A DNA stretch of 7,949 nt from NCBI GenBank assembly GCA_029937205.1, contig JAPYQV010000106.1, forward strand, positions 1-7,949, given 5' to 3'. Every line of letters begins with the position of its first letter. The stretch's first letter is position 1. The DNA comes from Alphaproteobacteria bacterium. GTDB taxonomy: Bacteria; Pseudomonadota; Alphaproteobacteria; UBA828. The notes beneath the pieces were generated by a model. The model was not told where the DNA came from and made no database searches. It was given only the letters and a program-made list of their open reading frames with translations. Positions 1 to 7,949 of the stretch are shown here, piece by piece. The translations under genes and the position numbers were made by a program.

Positions 1-1
1 C

Positions 2-286
<285 letters not shown>

Positions 287-296
287 TTTAGAATTT

Positions 297-4581
<4,285 letters not shown>

Positions 4582-4675
4582 GGCGATATTTTGCTTGCTC
4601 GGGCGGGATGGCAGGAAATGTTGGGGGCGAACGTAAATAAGGCGTGAAAAGCCCTGTAAATGAGCGGTTTAGCGC

Positions 4676-4704
4676 TTGACGCGGTGAATAGCCGAAACTA
4701 GTAT
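4676..4704 (+). promoter_or_regulatory. Probable sigma70-type promoter of the str operon (rpsL-rpsG-fusA-tuf)
   Basis: A -35 box TTGACG (4676-4681) and a -10 box TAGTAT (4699-4704) are separated by exactly 17 nt, close to the vegetative sigma consensus. A start near 4711 is predicted. The segment just after the -10 box, GCGGCC (4705-4710), is fully G+C; GC-rich discriminators are known to make promoters of translation genes sensitive to ppGpp. Growth-rate or stringent control is therefore plausible but inferred. The promoter lies 95 nt after rpoC and would produce a leader of about 195 nt before rpsL. Confidence 0.75.
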
Positions 4705-4721
4705 GCGGCCTCGGTTTGCGG

Positions 4722-4750
4722 GACCCGGCTGGGGTCGTTTGGAAACAGCC
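4722..4750 (+). other. Small hairpin with loop complementary to a downstream segment (possible pseudoknot)
   Basis: GACCC (4722-4726) pairs with GGGTC (4732-4736) around the 5-nt loop GGCTG (4727-4731). The whole loop is complementary to CAGCC at 4746-4750, nine bases after the stem. This allows either an H-type pseudoknot or an alternative hairpin. With no spare loop bases on the 5' side, the full pseudoknot would be strained, so at least one pair would probably open. Five-base complementarities arise often by chance. Confidence 0.35.
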
Positions 4751-4765
4751 CTCCGGCAGACACTG

Positions 4766-4810
4766 ATGAAACAAATATTATGCCGACGAGCCGGCGAAAC
4801 CAGCTCGTGA
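4766..4810 (+). CDS. Possible 14-codon leader peptide ending at the terminator
   Basis: ATG at 4766 opens a frame encoding [14 protein letters not shown], with TGA at 4808-4810. The frame covers all of hairpin 4786-4808, and its stop codon overlaps the first two bases of the terminator stem. A ribosome reading it would open the preceding hairpin, and at the stop its footprint would cover the 5' arm of the terminator. This geometry resembles translation-coupled attenuators. Two consecutive CGA arginine codons sit at codons 7-8. No convincing Shine-Dalgarno sequence precedes the ATG, and a frame this short is common by chance, so expression is doubtful. It overlaps the 4780 frame in a different register. 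Confidence 0.2.
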   Translation: MKQILCRRAGETSS

Positions 4811-4920
4811 GAAGTAAACTTGGTTTGCTTCTCTTTTTTGCTGTGGAAATTAAGCTTCATTTGCCGTCTCGGCCAATGACGTTTGGAAATAGGATGCGAG
4901 TGGCAAATGCCGACAATTAA
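4780..4920 (+). CDS. Possible 46-aa leader ORF with an S12-like N-terminus
   Basis: ATG at 4780 opens a 46-codon frame ending in TAA at 4918-4920. Its first 11 residues, [11 protein letters not shown], match the S12 start MPTINQLVR (rpsL at 4907) at eight positions, with three residues replacing one. ATGCCGAC is shared exactly (4780-4787 and 4907-4914), but the five NQLVR codons all differ between the copies. After this comes a short hydrophobic run, LGLLLFFAV, encoded by the terminator stem and its T-tract, then a basic, undistinguished tail. The frame runs through the terminator and overlaps the first 14 nt of rpsL in another frame. No clear ribosome binding site is visible. It may be a regulatory leader peptide, a decayed partial duplication of rpsL, or an accident; translation is unproven. 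Confidence 0.25.
   Translation: MPTSRRNQLVRSKLGLLLFFAVEIKLHLPSRPMTFGNRMRVANADN
4786..4808 (+). other. Hairpin directly upstream of the terminator
   Basis: ACGAGC (4786-4791) pairs with GCTCGT (4803-4808). Inside, GG (4793-4794) can pair with CC (4800-4801) after a single mismatch. It ends one base before the terminator stem begins, so the two helices could stack. In an attenuator this would be the candidate sensing or anti-antiterminator helix; that role is inference. Confidence 0.55.
4809..4839 (+). terminator. Intrinsic terminator inside the rpsL leader
   Basis: GAGAAGTAAAC (4809-4819) pairs with GTTTGCTTCTC (4823-4833): eleven pairs including one wobble, with a 3-nt loop, or a 5-nt loop if the apical C-G pair is open. 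Six T follow at once (4834-4839). This is a canonical Rho-independent terminator on the + strand. It lies about 100 nt downstream of the predicted start site and 67 nt before rpsL. It may attenuate the str operon, end read-through from rpoBC, or define a leader RNA of about 130 nt. The opposite strand has no T-run beyond the stem. Confidence 0.85.
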
Positions 4921-5278
4921 TCAATTGGTACGCAAACCGCGAAAACCACCAGTTCAGCGCAACAAGGTGCCGGCGTTACAGGCCTGTCCGCAGAAGCGTG
5001 GTGTTTGCACCCGGGTCTACACCACGACACCGAAAAAGCCGAACTCGGCCTTGCGCAAGGTGGCCCGCGTTCGTCTGACCAACGGTTTCGAAGTAACCAG
5101 CTACATCCCGGGCGAGGGGCATAATTTGCAAGAGCATTCCGTGGTCATGATCCGCGGTGGCCGTGTCAAGGATTTGCCGGGCGTTCGCTATCATATCATT
5201 CGCGGCACATTGGATACCCAGGGTATCCCGGATCGCCGCCAGCGGCGCTCGAAATACGGCGCTAAGCGTCCTAAATAG
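4907..5278 (+). CDS. rpsL: 30S ribosomal protein S12
   Basis: This encodes the 123-aa small-subunit protein S12, which sits near the decoding centre and contributes to translational accuracy. The sequence starts [10 protein letters not shown], as in nearly all bacteria, so the ATG at 4907 is chosen over the in-frame TTG at 4883. The conserved loops [11 protein letters not shown] (41-51) and [13 protein letters not shown] (84-96) are intact. K43 and K88, the classic positions of streptomycin-resistance changes, have the wild-type lysine, and D89, the residue beta-methylthiolated in some bacteria, is present. The ribosome binding site is modest: AGGA at 4891-4894 lies 12 nt from the start, with a weaker GAG at 4898-4900. 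It is the first gene of the str operon, preceded by the attenuator-like leader and followed 13 nt later by rpsG. Confidence 0.99.
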   Translation: MPTINQLVRKPRKPPVQRNKVPALQACPQKRGVCTRVYTTTPKKPNSALRKVARVRLTNGFEVTSYIPGEGHNLQEHSVVMIRGGRVKDLPGVRYHIIRGTLDTQGIPDRRQRRSKYGAKRPK

Positions 5279-5283
5279 GGGAG
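5278..5283 (+). promoter_or_regulatory. Ribosome binding site of rpsG
   Basis: GGGGAG, 8 nt before the GTG at 5292. It overlaps the last base of the rpsL stop codon, implying tight translational coupling. It supports the GTG start over longer in-frame readings that extend back into rpsL. Confidence 0.85.
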
Positions 5284-5291
5284 TTCTCACT

Positions 5292-5762
5292 GTGTCACGG
5301 CGCCGCGCAGCGGAAAAAAGAGAAATCAATCCGGATCCCAACTTCGGTGACAAGATTGTCGCCAAGTTTATGAATTCACTGATGCTTGATGGTAAGAAAT
5401 CGGTGGCCGAGAAAATCGTCTATGGCGCCTTCGAAACCATGCGCGAGCGTTCGAGCCAGGATCCGCTCGGGATGTTCCATGAGGCGCTTGAAAATGTGAA
5501 GCCCTCGGTTGAGGTACGCTCGCGGCGTGTCGGCGGTGCGACATATCAAGTGCCGACCGAAGTGCGCATCGAGCGGCGTCAGACATTGGCCATCCGTTGG
5601 CTGATCGCGGCGGCCAAGGCGCGGAGCGAAAACACCATGACAGAGCGGCTCTCAAATGAGTTGATGGACGCTGCCGCAGGACGTGGCTCTGCCGTGAAGA
5701 AACGTGAAGACACGCACCGTATGGCCGAAGCCAACCGTGCCTTTTCACACTATCGCTGGTAG
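5292..5762 (+). CDS. rpsG: 30S ribosomal protein S7
   Basis: This encodes the 156-aa primary 16S rRNA-binding protein S7, which nucleates assembly of the 30S head and lies by the E site. The protein starts (M)SRRRAAEKR, the standard N-terminus, using a GTG initiation codon placed 8 nt after GGGGAG. The conserved segment [16 protein letters not shown] is at residues 33-48. The extended beta-hairpin region [17 protein letters not shown] is at 75-91. The basic C-terminal helices end in FSHYRW. The length matches alphaproteobacterial S7. The gap to rpsL is only 13 nt, much shorter than the roughly 100-nt E. coli rpsL-rpsG gap that carries the S7 autoregulatory site. If S7 represses this operon, it must bind elsewhere. 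fusA follows 26 nt downstream. Confidence 0.99.
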   Translation: MSRRRAAEKREINPDPNFGDKIVAKFMNSLMLDGKKSVAEKIVYGAFETMRERSSQDPLGMFHEALENVKPSVEVRSRRVGGATYQVPTEVRIERRQTLAIRWLIAAAKARSENTMTERLSNELMDAAAGRGSAVKKREDTHRMAEANRAFSHYRW

Positions 5763-5788
5763 ACCCGCAAGGCTTCGGAATTAAGACA

Positions 5789-7864
5789 ATGGCACGCAAG
5801 ACACCGCTTAATCATTTTCGCAATATCGGCATCATGGCGCATATTGATGCCGGCAAGACGACAACGACCGAGCGCATTCTTTTTTACACCGGAAAATCCT
5901 ATAAAATGGGCGAAGTCCACGATGGCAGCGCCACGATGGATTGGATGGAGCAGGAGCAAGAACGCGGAATTACCATTACGTCCGCCGCGACGACCTGTTT
6001 TTGGCGCGATTATCGCATCAACATTATCGACACGCCGGGACATGTGGACTTCACCATTGAGGTCGAGCGTTCGTTGCGCGTCTTGGATGGCGCGGTTGCG
6101 GTATTCGACAGCGTTGCCGGCGTCGAGCCGCAAACGGAAACGGTATGGCGCCAGGCTGACAAATACGGCGTTCCGCGCATTTGCTTTGTCAATAAGATGG
6201 ATCGTGTCGGCGCCGATTACTTCCGCACCATCGAGATGATCAAGGATCGCCTCGGTGCCCATGTCCTGGTGCTGCAAATTCCCATTGGCAGCGAAAGCAA
6301 CCACATCGGCTTGGTCGATATCGTGACCATGAAGTCGATTGTTTGGACGGAGGAAACCCTCGGCGCCGAGTTTGAGTATGGCGAAATTCCGTCGGATCTT
6401 CAGGCTCAGGCTGAAACCTTGCGCGCCGAATTGATTGAGAGCGTTGTAGAGTTTGACGACCAGGCGTTGGAAGCCTTTTTGGAAGGCACCGAGCCCGACG
6501 AGGCGACCCTCAAAAACTGTATTCGCCTGGCCACCTTGAACGGCAATATGGTTCCGGTTTTGAGCGGCTCGGCTTTCAAGAACAAAGGCGTACAGCCGCT
6601 CTTGGATGCGGTGATCGATTACTTGCCGGCGCCGACCGATGTTGAGGCCATCCGCGGCATCGTTCCGGGCAAGGACGAAGAAGTCGTTCGCAAGAGCTCA
6701 GACGATCAGCCCTTTGCCGCGCTGGCCTTCAAAGTCATGACCGACCCGTTCGTCGGCTCGCTGACGTTCGTCCGGGTTTATTCGGGCGTCATGGAGACCG
6801 GCAAGACAATTCTCAACAGCGTTAAGGGCGAGAAACAACGGGTTGGCCGCATGTTGCTGATGCACGCCAACAGCCGCGAAGATATCAAGGAAGTGCGTGC
6901 CGGAGAAATTGTCGCCATTGCCGGTTTGAAGAACACCACCACCGGTGAAACCCTGTGCGATGTGAATCACCCGGTTATTCTAGAGCGCATGGATTTCCCC
7001 GATCCGGTCATTGAAGTGGCCGTCGAGGCGAAGACCAAGGCGGATCAGGACAAACTCTCCCTGGCACTGGCGCGCCTCGCCGATGAAGACCCGTCGTTCC
7101 GGGTCGGTACGGATCAGGAAAGCGGTCAGACGGTCATCAAAGGCATGGGCGAATTGCATTTGGAGATCTTGGTCGACCGCATGCGGCGCGAATTCAAGGT
7201 CGACGCCAATGTCGGCCAGCCTCAGGTGGCCTACCGCGAGACCATCACGCGGAAAGCCGATATCGACTACACCCACAAGAAACAGTCCGGCGGCGCCGGG
7301 CAATTCGCCCGCGTCAAGATCGAGATCGAACCGCTCGAGCCGGGTGCGGGTTTCGAGTTCGACAGCCATATCCGCGGCGGTAACGTGCCGACGGAATACA
7401 TCCCGTCCGTCAAAAAAGGCTTCAATGCGGCGCGCCAGACCGGCATCATTGCCGGTTTCCCGGTGATCGATTTCAGGGCAAATCTCGTCGATGGCGCCTA
7501 TCACGATGTTGATTCGAGCGCGCTTGCCTTTGAGATTGCCGGCCGTGCCGCCTTTCGCGAAATTGTTGGCCGTGCCAAGCCGGCGCTCTTGGAGCCGATG
7601 ATGAAAGTTGAAGTCGTCACGCCGGATAGTTATTTGGGCGATGTGATCGGCGATTTGAATTCGCGCCGTGGGCAGATTGAAGGCATGGAGCCGCGCTCCA
7701 ATGGCCAGGTAATCCGGGCGCAGGTTCCGCTGGCAACGATGTTCGGTTACGTCAATACCTTGCGTTCCCTGACCCAGGGGCGCGGACAGTTCACGATGGA
7801 ATTCGATCGCTACCAAAAAGTCCCGACAGCCGTTTCGGACGAAGTCCGGACGAAATTCGCTTAG
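5789..7864 (+). CDS. fusA: Translation elongation factor G (EF-G)
   Basis: This encodes the 691-aa GTPase that drives tRNA-mRNA translocation and, with ribosome recycling factor, ribosome recycling in the cytoplasm. The G domain motifs are intact: P-loop AHIDAGKT (17-24), switch I RGIT (59-62), DTPGH (81-85), NKMD (135-138) and GSA (260-262). Domains II-V follow in the usual order. The domain IV tip motif GAYHDVDSS contains H572, equivalent to the conserved translocation histidine near residue 584 in E. coli. The protein is a little shorter than E. coli EF-G (704 aa), as is common in alphaproteobacteria. The start at 5789 gives the standard MARKTPL N-terminus; the ribosome binding site is weak (GGAA at 5777-5780). 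Its place between rpsG and tuf identifies it as the housekeeping copy rather than a paralogue. Confidence 0.99.
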   Translation: MARKTPLNHFRNIGIMAHIDAGKTTTTERILFYTGKSYKMGEVHDGSATMDWMEQEQERGITITSAATTCFWRDYRINIIDTPGHVDFTIEVERSLRVLDGAVAVFDSVAGVEPQTETVWRQADKYGVPRICFVNKMDRVGADYFRTIEMIKDRLGAHVLVLQIPIGSESNHIGLVDIVTMKSIVWTEETLGAEFEYGEIPSDLQAQAETLRAELIESVVEFDDQALEAFLEGTEPDEATLKNCIRLATLNGNMVPVLSGSAFKNKGVQPLLDAVIDYLPAPTDVEAIRGIVPGKDEEVVRKSSDDQPFAALAFKVMTDPFVGSLTFVRVYSGVMETGKTILNSVKGEKQRVGRMLLMHANSREDIKEVRAGEIVAIAGLKNTTTGETLCDVNHPVILERMDFPDPVIEVAVEAKTKADQDKLSLALARLADEDPSFRVGTDQESGQTVIKGMGELHLEILVDRMRREFKVDANVGQPQVAYRETITRKADIDYTHKKQSGGAGQFARVKIEIEPLEPGAGFEFDSHIRGGNVPTEYIPSVKKGFNAARQTGIIAGFPVIDFRANLVDGAYHDVDSSALAFEIAGRAAFREIVGRAKPALLEPMMKVEVVTPDSYLGDVIGDLNSRRGQIEGMEPRSNGQVIRAQVPLATMFGYVNTLRSLTQGRGQFTMEFDRYQKVPTAVSDEVRTKFA

Positions 7865-7880
7865 TTTATTCGGCGCGAAA

Positions 7881-7886
7881 AGAGGA
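7881..7886 (+). promoter_or_regulatory. Ribosome binding site of tuf
   Basis: AGAGGA lies 8 nt before the tuf ATG at 7895, in a purine-rich stretch within the 30-nt fusA-tuf gap. No terminator is visible in that gap, which supports co-transcription with fusA. Confidence 0.85.
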
Positions 7887-7894
7887 AAGAGACC

Positions 7895-7949
7895 ATGGCC
7901 AAAGTAAAGTTTGAACGCACGAAGCCGCACTGCAATGTTGGCACGATTG
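7895..7949 (+). CDS. tuf: Elongation factor Tu, N-terminal 18 residues (3' truncated)
   Basis: The window ends 18 codons into this gene. The visible peptide, MAKVKFERTKPHCNVGTI, is the characteristic EF-Tu N-terminus and would lead directly into the GHVDHGKT P-loop just beyond the window. EF-Tu is the abundant GTPase that delivers aminoacyl-tRNA to the ribosome. It closes the canonical rpsL-rpsG-fusA-tuf order. Alphaproteobacteria often carry a second tuf copy elsewhere; this window cannot show whether that holds here. Confidence 0.97.
   Translation, partial: MAKVKFERTKPHCNVGTI

Larger units (their letters stand above)
4582..4906 (+). other. 325-nt rpoC-rpsL intergenic region
   Basis: No conserved protein gene lies in this gap. 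From 4582 to about 4675 I see no strong hairpin with a T-run, so no rpoC terminator is evident directly after the gene. The segment has several A/T-rich patches (for example two GTAAAT motifs at 4633 and 4656) that could act as upstream promoter sequence. A promoter lies at 4676-4704, and from about 4711 on the region is a structured leader with an intrinsic terminator and two small reading frames, each listed separately. How rpoBC transcription ends is unclear; it may read into this leader and stop at the 4809-4839 terminator. Confidence 0.8.
4711..4906 (+). promoter_or_regulatory. Structured 5' leader of rpsL, candidate transcription attenuator
   Basis: This is the predicted untranslated leader from the inferred start near 4711 to the rpsL ATG. 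Inverted repeats are visible in order at 4722-4736 (with loop complement at 4746-4750), 4754-4785 (5 bp around a 22-nt loop), 4786-4808, and 4809-4833 followed by six T. The last three abut without spare bases. A terminator between promoter and first gene is the hallmark of attenuation. Premature-terminator leaders upstream of rpsL have been described in other bacteria (Pseudomonas and Rickettsia types in Rfam, from memory); I cannot tell whether this one belongs to either. The trigger is unknown, and no clear antiterminator was found by eye. Confidence 0.6.

Noticed and set aside
4582..4675. Terminator directly after rpoC
   Set aside because: Only very short inverted repeats (such as GGC...GCC near 4641-4653) are present, with no T-run.
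4861..4891. Second promoter between the leader terminator and rpsL (TTGCCG with GAAATA)
   Set aside because: The boxes are poor matches and the spacing is about 19 nt; too weak to call, although a start site there would change the reading of the terminator.
4883..4906. In-frame TTG as an upstream start of rpsL
   Set aside because: S12 proteins begin MPTINQL almost without exception, which fixes the ATG at 4907.
5157..5291. Upstream in-frame extension of rpsG into rpsL
   Set aside because: The extension reads rpsL in another frame; GGGGAG plus GTG at 5292 gives the standard S7 N-terminus.
6980..7930. Long minus-strand open frame opposite the 3' part of fusA
   Set aside because: It lies antisense to the conserved EF-G domains III-V and extends into the tuf start; no sign of a real gene.

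Overview
The window is a slice of the conserved rpoBC-str chromosomal region of a bacterium, read entirely on the + strand: the 3' end of rpoB, complete rpoC, rpsL, rpsG and fusA, and the first 18 codons of tuf. The gene order and the protein sequences point to an alphaproteobacterium: beta' starts [10 protein letters not shown] and carries the insertion in the trigger-loop region usual for Proteobacteria, S12 is 123 aa, S7 is 156 aa and EF-G is 691 aa. I cannot name a genus. There are no mobile elements, CRISPR arrays, tRNA or rRNA genes, and all genes look intact and vertically inherited.

Layout. Positions 2-286 encode the last 94 residues of the RNA polymerase beta subunit. The 83-nt rpoB-rpoC gap (287-369) holds two strong consecutive hairpins, the second capped by a cUUCGg tetraloop, just ahead of a GGAGG ribosome binding site. 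rpoC (370-4581) encodes all expected catalytic and zinc-binding motifs. A 325-nt gap (4582-4906) separates the transcription genes from the translation genes. It contains a near-consensus sigma70-type promoter (4676-4704, TTGACG-17-TAGTAT) with a GC-rich discriminator, then a leader of about 195 nt. rpsL, rpsG, fusA and tuf follow with gaps of 13, 26 and 30 nt, as expected for one str operon.

The unusual part is the rpsL leader. Between the promoter and rpsL lies a textbook intrinsic terminator (4809-4839), so the str operon looks subject to attenuation, or a short leader RNA of about 130 nt is made. The leader can fold into nearly abutting helices ending in the terminator. Two small overlapping reading frames run into it. 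A 14-codon frame stops on the first bases of the terminator stem. A 46-codon frame runs through the terminator and ends 14 nt inside rpsL; it begins [11 protein letters not shown], closely resembling the S12 N-terminus MPT-I-NQLVR encoded 127 nt downstream, with different codons for most shared residues. This may be a diverged partial duplication of the rpsL start or a selected regulatory peptide; chance has not been excluded.

Functionally, rpoB and rpoC supply the catalytic core of RNA polymerase, rpsL and rpsG supply small-subunit ribosomal proteins, and fusA and tuf supply the two main elongation GTPases. Attenuation at the leader could therefore set the expression of four translation genes.
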